This document shows positions 34,305 to 45,024 of a DNA stretch of 64,000 nt, in pieces (position 1 is the first letter of the stretch; each line of letters begins with the position of its first letter). The position numbers and the translations under genes are program-made. Below the pieces are notes generated by a model. That model was given only the letters and a program-made list of their open reading frames with translations, had not been told where the DNA came from and made no database searches. The stretch comes from Defluviimonas sp. SAOS-178_SWC (lineage in GTDB: Bacteria > Pseudomonadota > Alphaproteobacteria > Rhodobacterales > Rhodobacteraceae): assembly GCF_039830135.1 (NCBI RefSeq), contig NZ_CP156081.1, forward strand, positions 3,458,001 through 3,522,000, read 5' to 3'.

Positions 34305-35822
34305 ATGGATCAAGTAGCTTCAGCGCTGATGCTCGTCGCCGACCCCTGGGTCGCGGTCGCCCTGACGGTCGGAACCGTATTCGGTATCGTGGTCGGCGCC
34401 CTGCCGGGGCTGGGCTCGATCCTGGCAATTACGATGGTTCTGCCCTTCACTTTCGCAATGGGGCAGGTTCCGGCGATAGCACTCATACTTGCGGTATATT
34501 GTTCGTCCGTCTTCGGCGGCTCGATCACTGCGATCCTGATCAACACGCCCGGCACACCGCAATCGGCGGCGACGGTGCTTGACGGGTTCGCAATGACCCG
34601 CAGAGGCGAGGCAAGCATGGCGATCGGCTGGGCCACGCTGGCATCCTTTCTGGGGGGCGTGTTCTCGGCCATAGTGCTGATCGTCGCCGCGCCGCGGCTC
34701 GCGGCCTTCGCGTTGCGCTTCGGCTCGATCGAGACCTTCGCCCTGATATGCCTGTCGCTCACCTGTATCGTCAGCGTTTCGCATGGCAGCCTGCTGAAGG
34801 GATTGCTGGCCGGTGTCTTCGGCCTGTTCATTGCGACGATCGGACCGGACCAAATGACCGGCATGGTGCGGCTGAACTTTGACATTTTCGCACTGTCGAA
34901 CGGCTTTCAGCTGGTGCCGGTCGTCGTGGGGCTTTTCGCATTCGCAGAGGTGTTCGTCCGGGTTGCCGAACGCAGGTTCCAGTCGGCTCCGTCCCCTTCG
35001 GCCGCCGGTTTTCGCTTTCCGCGCCCGATCGAAGTCGCACGTCGATGGAAGACGACGCTGAAAAGCGCCGCGATCGGCACCTTTGTCGGGATTTTGCCGG
35101 GCACGGGCGCAGCCACCGCCAGCTTCATGGCCTATGCCGAGGCGAAACGCTCGGGCCGTTACCGCGATCGGCTTGGAACAGGAGAGCCGGAGGGGATCGT
35201 GGCCGCCGAAACCGCCAACAACGCCGTGACCGGCGGTGCGCTCGTGCCGACACTCGCCCTTGGCATTCCCGGTGACCCTGTGACGGCCGTGATGATGACG
35301 GCATTGATCATGCAGGGAATTCAGCCTGGCGTCCGGCTTTTTGCGGACAATCCCGAACTGATGGATGCCGCCTTTCTGACCCTGATCCTCGCCAATTTCG
35401 CGCTACTCATCATTGCGGTGCTTGCGACGCCGTTCATCACGCGCATCCTGCGCATGCCAGAGCCGGTTCTGCTCACGGTCGTCCTGGTTCTTTCGACGGT
35501 CGGCGCCTATTCGGCCTCGGGCCGTATGCTCGACGTGCTGATAAGCATGGGATTCGGACTGCTTGGGTTCGCGCTGCGCATCGTGTCTGTCCCGATCGCC
35601 CCGATCGTCATCGGTATCGTGCTCGGGCCGATATTCGAGGAAAGCTTGCGCCAAGGTCTGATCCTGACGGATGGCAATTTCCTGGCGTTCTGGTCGTCGG
35701 AACATCCCATCGCCCTGACGCTGATCCTCGTGACAGTGCTTCTGCTCGTCCTTCCGATCGTCAATGACCTTCGCGCGTCTCGCCGGCAGAGCGCATTTCT
35801 GGGGACTGGAGAGGATAGCTGA
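34305..35822 (+). CDS. tctA: Tripartite tricarboxylate transporter large membrane subunit
   Basis: A 505-aa membrane protein with about 12 segments, the translocating subunit. Family motifs are VVGALPGLGSILAITMVLPF, INTPGTPQSAATVLDGFAMT and GTFVGILPGTGAATASFMAY, with the two Gly/Pro-rich re-entrant-like loops of TctA, and ALGIPGDPVTAVMMTALIMQ. Last gene of the island operon, followed by two hairpins. With tctB and tctC it forms a complete secondary transporter driven by ions. Confidence 0.94.
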   Translation: MDQVASALMLVADPWVAVALTVGTVFGIVVGALPGLGSILAITMVLPFTFAMGQVPAIALILAVYCSSVFGGSITAILINTPGTPQSAATVLDGFAMTRRGEASMAIGWATLASFLGGVFSAIVLIVAAPRLAAFALRFGSIETFALICLSLTCIVSVSHGSLLKGLLAGVFGLFIATIGPDQMTGMVRLNFDIFALSNGFQLVPVVVGLFAFAEVFVRVAERRFQSAPSPSAAGFRFPRPIEVARRWKTTLKSAAIGTFVGILPGTGAATASFMAYAEAKRSGRYRDRLGTGEPEGIVAAETANNAVTGGALVPTLALGIPGDPVTAVMMTALIMQGIQPGVRLFADNPELMDAAFLTLILANFALLIIAVLATPFITRILRMPEPVLLTVVLVLSTVGAYSASGRMLDVLISMGFGLLGFALRIVSVPIAPIVIGIVLGPIFEESLRQGLILTDGNFLAFWSSEHPIALTLILVTVLLLVLPIVNDLRASRRQSAFLGTGEDS

Positions 35823-35832
35823 TTGCGCCTGT

Positions 35833-35880
35833 ATGGGTAAACGGATCCGTTCGCCCATGAATTTACCAGTGGGAAACTGG
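35833..35880 (+). terminator. Two hairpins after tctA
   Basis: First, 35833-35858 is an almost perfect 26-nt palindrome around ACGGATCCGT with ATGGG/CCCAT ends. Second, 35866-35880 is CCAGT-GGGAA-ACTGG. They sit directly after the last gene of the island operon. No U-run follows, so intrinsic termination is uncertain. Confidence 0.45.
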
Positions 35881-36106
35881 CCAGATAGCGGATTGCAGGA
35901 ACGATAACGGTTGGGGTGGCGGCCGACGCTGGTGCCACAGAACTCCGCGGGACCACCGACGCCCGGCAAGGCCGCCCCGGGTCGAGCGGGTCTCCGGCAG
36001 AGCCGGGAGGAGACCCTCCGCCCGCCTGTGCCTCGGTCGCCTTCCTGCGCAAGGCGCTCGACCACGAGGTGCAAGTGAAGCGGCATGGTGAGGAGGCCCC
36101 CGTTTC
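35881..36106. other. Unassigned junction DNA between tctA and an IS tail
   Basis: No gene could be recognised on either strand; the short open frames are compositionally forced. It may be the 3' non-coding end of the IS3 element whose transposase tail follows at 36107, plus scrambled filler. Confidence 0.4.
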
Positions 36107-36169
36107 CTAAACACCTGCCTGTTTCAGTTTCTGCTGTCTGATCTCGAAATCAACGGGCGACAGCATGCC
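36107..36169 (-). mobile_element. 3' tail of an IS3-family transposase
   Basis: On the minus strand the last 20-odd codons read GMLSPVDFEIRQQKLKQAGV and stop. SPVDFE near the C-terminus is typical of IS3-family orfB (IS150/IS511-like). Everything upstream of GMLSP is replaced by the AraC fragment, so the junction lies near 36164-36170. It differs from the IS remnant at 6.4 kb. Confidence 0.7.
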
Positions 36170-36378
36170 GTTTATTCGGCAAATACCTCAATACCTCACC
36201 GAAGCGCTACATCATGGAAATGCGGCTGCATCGGGCCCGCAACCTGATCGTTCAGACCGAACAGTCGATCTCGGAGATCGCGATGGCTTGCGGGTTCAAC
36301 TCCACATCGCATTTTTCGAAGGTCTTTCGGAGCCACTTCGGTGTCTCGCCGATCGGCCACCGAACGACACTATCTTGA
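36169..36378 (+). pseudogene. C-terminal remnant of a GbdR-like AraC-family regulator
   Basis: About 69 codons remain: RLFGKYLNTSPKRYIMEMRL, HRARNLIVQTEQSISEIAMA, then CGFNSTSHFSKVFRSHFGVS up to a natural stop. This is the second half of an AraC DNA-binding domain of the GATase1-like (GlxA/GbdR) subgroup. GbdR activates betaine catabolism genes, and gbcB lies tail to tail 32 bp away. The effector domain and first HTH are gone, cut at the IS3 tail, so the regulator cannot work. Confidence 0.8.
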
Positions 36379-36410
36379 ACGACTGCGGGCCGATGCAACT
36401 CCGTCCGCAT

Positions 36411-37484
36411 TCAGGCGTCGACCTCGACCGTGCCGATGGGTTTCGAACAGCAGGCAAGGATGTAGCCGGCCTCGATGTCGTCCTCGCTGATGCCGCCGTT
36501 GTGGACCATCAGCACCTCGCCCGAGATCTTCTTGACCTTGCAGGTGCCGCAGATGCCGAAGTTGCATCCCGAGGGGACCGGCAGGCCCGAACCTTTGGCG
36601 ACCTGAAGCACGGTGTCGGTCTCGGTGCAGTCGACCGTGATGCCGGCGCGCGCGAAGCGGATTTCGGCGCGTGCCTCGTCGGCCGGGACGAAGTCGTCGA
36701 ACACGGTGATTTCCTCGACCGTCTCGGCGGGCGCGGCGAAGCTTTCCTGGTGATAACGCCCCATGTCGTAGCCGAGCGAGATCAGGATCTCGCGAACCGA
36801 GGTCATGAAGCCCTCGGGCCCGCAGCAATAGACGTCGCGGTCAAGGTAGTCCTGGCACATCAGGCCCAACATCAGCTGGTTGAACGTGCCGCGATAGCCG
36901 GTCCAGACCTCGTAGGGGTCGCTCATCCCGACGACGAAATGCAGTTGGAGCCCGCTGATCCGGCCCGCCATGAATTCCAGCTTGCGGCGGAAGATCAGTT
37001 CCACCGGCCGTTTGGCACACTGGATGAAGCAGATGTCCGGATCTTCGCCGCGCTCGAAGAGCGTGGCGGCCATCGACATCATTGGCGTGACGCCGGAACC
37101 GGCCGAGATGAACAGGTACTTGCCGTCCGGCTGGCGCGGCAGATGGAAGAGACCCGCCGGCCCGAAGGCCCTGATCTGCATCCCCGGCTTGAGATGATCC
37201 AGCATCCACCGAGTCGCGACCGAACCCGGCTGCGCCTTGACCGTGACGGTGACATAGGCGTTCGATACCGGAGACGAGGAGATCGTGTAGGTGCGCTGGA
37301 TGTTCCCCCCCGGCACCGGCAGGTCCAGCGTGATGAACTGGCCTGCGCGGTAGACGAATGTCGCGCCCGATGGCGGACGGAAGGAAAAAGTCTTCACGTC
37401 CGGCGCCTCGGGGATCACCATCACGCATTCCAGAGGCTCGCTGTCCTTCCAGACCGGCGTATCTTCGCGGGGCATCGGGATCAT
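36411..37484 (-). CDS. gbcB: Glycine betaine monooxygenase reductase component GbcB
   Basis: A 357-aa FAD/[2Fe-2S] reductase that feeds electrons from NAD(P)H to GbcA. FAD site: RTYTISSSPVSNAYVTVTVK. Nucleotide site: FISAGSGVTPMMSMAATLFE and DVYCCGPEGFM. C-terminal plant-type ferredoxin: PSGCNFGICGTCKVKKISGE with the fourth Cys in ILACCSKPIG. The order FAD-NAD-Fe2S2 is that of GbcB and Hcr-like reductases. The start MIPMPREDTP lies 4 nt after the gbcA stop. Confidence 0.92.
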   Translation of the reverse strand: MIPMPREDTPVWKDSEPLECVMVIPEAPDVKTFSFRPPSGATFVYRAGQFITLDLPVPGGNIQRTYTISSSPVSNAYVTVTVKAQPGSVATRWMLDHLKPGMQIRAFGPAGLFHLPRQPDGKYLFISAGSGVTPMMSMAATLFERGEDPDICFIQCAKRPVELIFRRKLEFMAGRISGLQLHFVVGMSDPYEVWTGYRGTFNQLMLGLMCQDYLDRDVYCCGPEGFMTSVREILISLGYDMGRYHQESFAAPAETVEEITVFDDFVPADEARAEIRFARAGITVDCTETDTVLQVAKGSGLPVPSGCNFGICGTCKVKKISGEVLMVHNGGISEDDIEAGYILACCSKPIGTVEVDA

Positions 37485-37488
37485 CGGG

Positions 37489-39085
<1,597 letters not shown>

Positions 39086-41488
39086 ATGAACGCTTTCGTA
39101 CCCGCATCCGTCACAACGGACGGCTTCCGGTCGGACATCCTCCGGCATTTGTCGTACACAGTCGGCAAGGATGCCGCCCACGCCTCCCTCTACGACTGGC
39201 GAATGGCGCTTTCCTATGCCCTGCGCGATCGAATCATCACGCCGTGGTTCCAGGCCACCCGGCGCACATGGGCGGAAGACCACAAGCGGGTCTATTATCT
39301 TTCGATGGAGTTCCTGATCGGTCGTATCCTGGAGGATGCCGCGATCAATATCGGGCTGCGAGAGGTGGCTGCTGCGGCGCTCTCCGATCTTGGCCAGGAC
39401 TTCGACCTCATCGCCGATACTGAACCCGACGCGGCACTGGGGAACGGCGGCCTGGGTCGTCTCGCGGCGTGCTACATGGAGAGCATGGCAACGCTCGGCT
39501 GCCCGGCCTATGGTTACGGCATCCGCTACGAGCACGGGCTGTTCCGGCAGGAATTCGAACATGGGCAACAGGTCGAACTGGCGGAAGACTGGCTGTCCCA
39601 GAAGCACCCATTCGAGTTCGAGCGCCCGGAATGCGCATATACGATCGGTTTCAATGGCAACGTCGAGACAACCGGCGGGCGCACCGTCTGGCGGCCGGAC
39701 GAAAGCGTTCTGGCATCTGCATATGACATGCCGGTCATCGGCTGGTCGGGCCGGTGGGCGAACACGCTGAGGCTCTGGAGCGCGCTCCCCTCCTCTCGGT
39801 TTGACCTGGCGCGGTTCAATCGGGGCGACTACACTGCGGCGGCGGAATCCGAAACGCTCGCGCGGACCATCAGCCGCGTCCTCTATCCCGACGACACGAC
39901 GCATCAGGGCAAGGAACTGCGCCTGAAGCAGGAATTCTTCCTGACCTCTGCAACGCTCCAGGACATTCTGCGGCGTTACCTCGACTCGCATTCCGACCTG
40001 CGTGCGCTGCCGTCAAAGGTCGCGATCCAGATGAACGACACCCACCCCGCGCTGGCCGGGCCCGAACTGATCCGCCTTCTGACGGACCACCACGGGATCG
40101 AGTTTGCCGAAGCGATGGAGATCGCCCGGGCCTGTCTGGGTTACACGAACCACACGCTCCTACCGGAGGCATTGGAGCGTTGGTCAACCTGGCTGATGGG
40201 AAGCGTCCTGCCCCGGCATATGCAGATCATCGAGCGCATTGATGACCATCACCTCAAGGCCCACCCAAAGCGGCCGCACTACGTCGGCATCGTGAAGCAC
40301 CACGAGGTCCGCATGGGCGAGCTTGCCTTCATCATGTCGCACCGCGTGAACGGCGTATCGGCGCTTCACACGGATCTCGTGAAGCAGCGGCTTTTCCCGG
40401 AACTCGATGCACTGCATCCGGGCCGGATCATCAACCAGACGAACGGAATCGCGCCCCGCCGCTGGCTGCGCATGGCCAATCCCAGGCTTTCAGCGCTGAT
40501 CAGCGAAACCATCGGAGCGGGCTGGGAAGACCATCTCGACCGGCTGAGCGAGCTTGAGCCGCATATCGAGGACAAAGGCTTCCGTGACGCGTTTGCGGCT
40601 GCCAAGCGCGCCAACAAGGTATCGACGGCCCGTTGGATCAAGGAAGCAACCGGCGTCGCCGTCAGTCCGGACGCCTTGTTCGATGTGCAGATCAAGCGAA
40701 TCCACGAGTACAAGCGCCAGCTGCTGAACATCCTTCAGACGATCGCGGAATGGCACACGATACGCGAAACGCCGAGTGGCAACCATGTGCCCCGCGTGAA
40801 GATCTTCGGCGGCAAGGCGGCGCCCGGCTATGCAGTCGCGAAGGAGATCATCCACCTCATCAACGATGTGGCCCGTGTCATCAACGCCGATCCGAAGGTG
40901 GGCGACCTTCTGAAGGTCATCTTTCCGCCCAACTACAATGTCTCGATGGCTGAACGGCTTGTCCCGGCCGCGGACCTGTCCGAACAGATCTCGACGGCCG
41001 GCAAGGAGGCGTCGGGGACGGGCAACATGAAGCTCTCGCTCAACGGGGCGCTGACCATCGGCACACTCGACGGTGCGAATGTTGAAATCCGTGATCATGT
41101 CGGGCCCGAGAACTTCTTCCTGTTCGGCATGACGGCCGACGAGGCAATCGCCCGCCGCGCCATCGACGACCATGCGCGCGAGGCGATCCTGAGCAGTCAG
41201 GCCCTTCAAGACGTGCTTCAGATGCTGGCGGAGGGTCGCTTCAGCCCCGACCAGCCCGACCGGTACCACGGTGTCGTGAACCGGGTCTGGCACCATGACT
41301 ACTTCCTGGTCGCATCCGACTTCGCGGCCTATTGCGATGCGCAGGGTGAGGTCGACAAGGCCTACCGCGACGGAGACGGCTGGGCGAGAAAGGCGGCATT
41401 GAATACCGCCCGCATGGGATATTTCTCCTCTGATCGCGCAATTCGAGGTTACATGAAGGAGATTTGGAACACCGACTCGATGCTCTGA
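39086..41488 (+). CDS. glgP: Glycogen phosphorylase
   Basis: PLP-dependent phosphorylase of 800 aa that releases glucose-1-phosphate from alpha-1,4 glucan ends. Seen: YYLSMEFLIGRILEDAAINI, LGNGGLGRLAACYMESMATL, VAIQMNDTHPALAGPELIRL, FDVQIKRIHEYKRQLLNILQ and the PLP-lysine segment EASGTGNMKLSLNGALTIGT. Length and motifs are those of the GT35 family. ATG at 39086 is preferred to a TTG three codons upstream. First gene of the glg operon. Confidence 0.97.
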   Translation: MNAFVPASVTTDGFRSDILRHLSYTVGKDAAHASLYDWRMALSYALRDRIITPWFQATRRTWAEDHKRVYYLSMEFLIGRILEDAAINIGLREVAAAALSDLGQDFDLIADTEPDAALGNGGLGRLAACYMESMATLGCPAYGYGIRYEHGLFRQEFEHGQQVELAEDWLSQKHPFEFERPECAYTIGFNGNVETTGGRTVWRPDESVLASAYDMPVIGWSGRWANTLRLWSALPSSRFDLARFNRGDYTAAAESETLARTISRVLYPDDTTHQGKELRLKQEFFLTSATLQDILRRYLDSHSDLRALPSKVAIQMNDTHPALAGPELIRLLTDHHGIEFAEAMEIARACLGYTNHTLLPEALERWSTWLMGSVLPRHMQIIERIDDHHLKAHPKRPHYVGIVKHHEVRMGELAFIMSHRVNGVSALHTDLVKQRLFPELDALHPGRIINQTNGIAPRRWLRMANPRLSALISETIGAGWEDHLDRLSELEPHIEDKGFRDAFAAAKRANKVSTARWIKEATGVAVSPDALFDVQIKRIHEYKRQLLNILQTIAEWHTIRETPSGNHVPRVKIFGGKAAPGYAVAKEIIHLINDVARVINADPKVGDLLKVIFPPNYNVSMAERLVPAADLSEQISTAGKEASGTGNMKLSLNGALTIGTLDGANVEIRDHVGPENFFLFGMTADEAIARRAIDDHAREAILSSQALQDVLQMLAEGRFSPDQPDRYHGVVNRVWHHDYFLVASDFAAYCDAQGEVDKAYRDGDGWARKAALNTARMGYFSSDRAIRGYMKEIWNTDSML

Positions 41489-41506
41489 GCATCGGGAAAG
41501 GGAGGA

Positions 41507-43708
41507 ATGGTGGCCGCGTCGAAGCGAACGAGGTCGGTCGTTCACTGGCCAGATGAGAGCGCGCTCTCCGCGCTTGCTTCGGCCCGGCACGGTGATCCGT
41601 TTTCCTTGCTCGGCCCTCACGACGGCCATGTTCTGGCTCTGGTCCCGGACGCCACGTCCTTGTGGCTGCTTCGTGAGCGCGCAAACCCGGTCGAGATGCA
41701 ACGCCATCCGACGTTCGGCGACTTGTTCATTGCGGAGAAGATTCCGGACGGGCCGTACCGATTGCGCGCGCGCTGCGGCGACGGCCAGGAGCGGGATTTT
41801 GACGATCCCTTTCGGTTCGGGCCGGTGCTGGGCGAGATCGACGAATATCTGCTCGGCGAAGGCAACCATCGCGAGCTTTGGCGCGTACTCGGCGCGCACA
41901 TGATCCGTCATGAAGCGGTAGAGGGGACAAATTTCGCGGTTTGGGCACCGAATGCCACGAGCGTCTCGGTCGTCGGCGACTTCAACCGGTGGGACGGCCG
42001 CGTCCACCCGATGCGGCGCAGGGGTGCCACCGGCGTCTGGGAGATCTTCCTGCCCGGGATCGGAGAGGGCACGGTCTACAAGTTCGAGATTCGTGGAATC
42101 GGCGGGGTTCGTTTGCCCCTGAAAGCCGACCCGGTGGGGTTCGGATCCGAACATCCGCCGCAGACCGGATCCGTCGTTCGGCGACCAGGCGCCTCCCGAT
42201 GGGACGATCAGGCATGGATGGCGGGCCGCGCGGGCCGGAACGGGATCGACGCCCCCATCTCGATCTACGAAGTTCACCTTGGAAGCTGGCGTCGCACCGA
42301 TGGCGGCACCAGGCCCCTGTCCTACCACGAACTCGCCGACGAGCTGGTCGGTTACGCCGACTGGATGGGCTTCACCCACATCGAGCTTCTGCCGGTCAGC
42401 GAGCATCCTTTCGACGGGTCCTGGGGCTATCAGCCCATCGGGCTCTATGCCCCGACGATCCGCCACGGAACGCCCGAGGAATTCGCGGCATTCGTGGATG
42501 CCGCCCATCGTCGCGGGCTCGGCGTTCTGTTCGACTGGGTGCCGGGGCACTTTCCCACCGATGAACACGGCCTCGGCCGGTTCGACGGGACGGCCCTTTA
42601 CGAACATGCCGATCCGAAGGAAGGCTTTCACGTCGACTGGAACACGCTCATCTACAACTACGGGCGCGCAGAGGTCAGCAACTACCTGATCGCCAACGCG
42701 CTTTACTGGCTTGAGGAATATCATCTCGACGGCCTGCGGGTGGATGCCGTCGCCTCCATGCTCTACCGCGATTATTCCCGCCGCGCGGGTGAATGGGTGC
42801 CGAACCGCGACGGCGGGCGCGAGAACTACGAGGCGATCGAGTTCCTCAAGAACATGAACCTGCTCGCATACGGCGCCAATCCCGGGATCATGACGGTGGC
42901 CGAGGAATCAACCGCCTTTCCTTCGGTCTCACGCCCTGTGGACAGCGGCGGGCTCGGTTTCGGCTACAAATGGAACATGGGCTGGATGAATGACACGCTC
43001 AGCTACATCCAGATGGACCCCGTCCACCGGCAGTATCATCACAACAAGATGACCTTCGCGCTGACCTATGCGTGGTCCGAGAACTTCATCCTGCCGATCA
43101 GCCACGACGAAGTCGTGCATGGCAAGGGATCCATGCTCGGCAAGATGCCGGGCCAGGCCTGGGAAAAGTTCGCCAACCTGCGCGCCTACTACAGCTTCAT
43201 GTGGACTCATCCCGGCAAGAAGCTTCTCTTCATGGGGCAGGAGTTCGCCCAAGGCCGTGAATGGAACCACTCTGCCGGCCTCGACTGGCACCAGTGCGAC
43301 GATCCGCAGCATCGCGGCGTCCAGCTTCTGGTACGCGACCTCAACCGTCTCTATCGCGAGACGCCGGCGCTCTATCGCAACGATTGCCGGCCCGACGGGT
43401 TCGAGTGGCTGGAGCCTGACGACGCCCAACGGTCGGTCTATGCCTTCATAAGGCGCGGCGCGGGCGACGACCCCGTCGTGGTCGTGGCGATAAACTTCAC
43501 GCCGGTGGAACGCCGCGGCTACCGCCTCGGCTTCCCATCGCCCGGCACCTGGACGGAAATATTGAACAGCGACGCGGCGGTCTATGGTGGAGGCGACCGC
43601 GGCAACGCTGGTGCCGTGACCACAGAAGCGGTGGGATGGCACAGGCAGTCCCAGTCCGCGCCGATCACTCTGCCGCCACTGAGCGCCGTCGTTTTCAGAC
43701 AGGCATGA
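41507..43708 (+). CDS. glgB: 1,4-alpha-glucan branching enzyme
   Basis: GH13 branching enzyme of 733 aa that makes alpha-1,6 branches. N-terminal carbohydrate-binding modules ([40 protein letters not shown]), then the barrel with [20 protein letters not shown], nucleophile region [17 protein letters not shown], acid/base region [14 protein letters not shown] and [15 protein letters not shown]. It follows glgP by 18 bp and precedes glgC by 22 bp. Confidence 0.97.
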   Translation: MVAASKRTRSVVHWPDESALSALASARHGDPFSLLGPHDGHVLALVPDATSLWLLRERANPVEMQRHPTFGDLFIAEKIPDGPYRLRARCGDGQERDFDDPFRFGPVLGEIDEYLLGEGNHRELWRVLGAHMIRHEAVEGTNFAVWAPNATSVSVVGDFNRWDGRVHPMRRRGATGVWEIFLPGIGEGTVYKFEIRGIGGVRLPLKADPVGFGSEHPPQTGSVVRRPGASRWDDQAWMAGRAGRNGIDAPISIYEVHLGSWRRTDGGTRPLSYHELADELVGYADWMGFTHIELLPVSEHPFDGSWGYQPIGLYAPTIRHGTPEEFAAFVDAAHRRGLGVLFDWVPGHFPTDEHGLGRFDGTALYEHADPKEGFHVDWNTLIYNYGRAEVSNYLIANALYWLEEYHLDGLRVDAVASMLYRDYSRRAGEWVPNRDGGRENYEAIEFLKNMNLLAYGANPGIMTVAEESTAFPSVSRPVDSGGLGFGYKWNMGWMNDTLSYIQMDPVHRQYHHNKMTFALTYAWSENFILPISHDEVVHGKGSMLGKMPGQAWEKFANLRAYYSFMWTHPGKKLLFMGQEFAQGREWNHSAGLDWHQCDDPQHRGVQLLVRDLNRLYRETPALYRNDCRPDGFEWLEPDDAQRSVYAFIRRGAGDDPVVVVAINFTPVERRGYRLGFPSPGTWTEILNSDAAVYGGGDRGNAGAVTTEAVGWHRQSQSAPITLPPLSAVVFRQA

Positions 43709-43730
43709 CCTGCTATCGAGGGAGGACGAA

Positions 43731-45002
43731 ATGAAGCCAAGACCCAACCAGCGCCTTTCGTCGCAGGCGATGGCCTTCGTTCTCGCAGGGGGGCGCGGCA
43801 GTCGATTGAAGGAACTGACCGACAAGCGCGCCAAGCCGGCGGTCTATTTCGGAGGCAAAACGAGGATCATCGACTTCGCACTGTCGAATGCCCTGAATTC
43901 CGGCATCCGCAAGATGGCAATCGCCACCCAGTACAAGGCGCACTCGCTGATCCGTCACATGCAGCGCGGCTGGGGGTTCTTCCGGGCGGAGCGGAACGAA
44001 TACCTCGATATCCTGCCCGCCTCGCAGCGCGTCGACGAAACGAAGTGGTATCTCGGAACGGCCGATGCCGTGACCCAGAATATCGACATCGTCGACAGCT
44101 ACGACGTGAAATACGTGATCATCCTTGCAGGCGACCATATCTACAAGATGGACTACGAGATCATGCTGCGCCAGCATGTCGAAACCGGGGCGGATGTGAC
44201 GATAGGTTGCCTCACCGTTCCCCGCCAGGAGGCCACCGCCTTCGGCGTGATGGACGTGGACAAGAACGGTCGCATCACGGCATTCCTCGAAAAGCCGAAG
44301 AACCCGCCGTCAATTCCCGGCGACGCCGATCATTCGCTTGCCTCAATGGGGATCTATGTCTTCGACTGGCAGTTCCTGCGCGACCTTCTGATCCGCGATG
44401 CCAGCGATCCCAATTCCTCGCATGATTTCGGGAACGATCTGATTCCCCAGATCGTGAAGAACGGCAAGGCGATGGCGCATCGCTTTTCAGACAGCTGCGT
44501 CTTCTCCGGGCTGGAAAAGGAACCATACTGGCGGGACGTTGGAACGATCGACGCCTTCTGGCAGGCCAATATCGACCTGACCGATTTCATTCCCAAGCTC
44601 GATCTCTACGACAACGCCTGGCCCATCTGGACCTATGCCGAAATCGTGCCGCCCGCGAAGTTCATCCATGACGAGGACGGCCGGCGCGGGTCGGCGGTGT
44701 CGTCCCTTGTATCAGGCGATTGCATCGTCTCCGGCGCCGAGGTGAAGAACTCGCTCCTGTTCACGGGCGTTCGCGCGCATTCCTTCTCGACGCTCGAATA
44801 CACGGTTCTCCTCCCCTACGTGACGGTCAACCGGCGCTGCGACCTTCGCAATTGCGTCGTGGATCGAGGGGTCGTCATTCCCGAGGGCCTTGTGGTTGGC
44901 GCAGACCCCGAGGAGGATGCGAAGTGGTTTCGCCGGACGGATGCGGGCATCGTGCTTGTCACGCAAGAGATGCTGGACCGCCGGGCGGCGAAAGTGAGCT
45001 AG
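43731..45002 (+). CDS. glgC: Glucose-1-phosphate adenylyltransferase
   Basis: ADP-glucose pyrophosphorylase of 423 aa, the committed and usually regulated step of glycogen synthesis. N-terminal nucleotide loop [23 protein letters not shown], then [38 protein letters not shown] and [20 protein letters not shown] of the C-terminal left-handed helix. Family knowledge: alphaproteobacterial enzymes are activated by fructose-6-phosphate and pyruvate. Between glgB and glgA. Confidence 0.97.
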   Translation: MKPRPNQRLSSQAMAFVLAGGRGSRLKELTDKRAKPAVYFGGKTRIIDFALSNALNSGIRKMAIATQYKAHSLIRHMQRGWGFFRAERNEYLDILPASQRVDETKWYLGTADAVTQNIDIVDSYDVKYVIILAGDHIYKMDYEIMLRQHVETGADVTIGCLTVPRQEATAFGVMDVDKNGRITAFLEKPKNPPSIPGDADHSLASMGIYVFDWQFLRDLLIRDASDPNSSHDFGNDLIPQIVKNGKAMAHRFSDSCVFSGLEKEPYWRDVGTIDAFWQANIDLTDFIPKLDLYDNAWPIWTYAEIVPPAKFIHDEDGRRGSAVSSLVSGDCIVSGAEVKNSLLFTGVRAHSFSTLEYTVLLPYVTVNRRCDLRNCVVDRGVVIPEGLVVGADPEEDAKWFRRTDAGIVLVTQEMLDRRAAKVS

Positions 45003-45024
45003 ATTTGACGGGAAGGCTGAGGGC

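Noticed and set aside
36411..37484. Hcr (hybrid-cluster protein reductase) instead of GbcB
   Set aside because: The domain order is shared, but the direct pairing with a GbcA-type Rieske oxygenase and absence of hcp favour GbcB.
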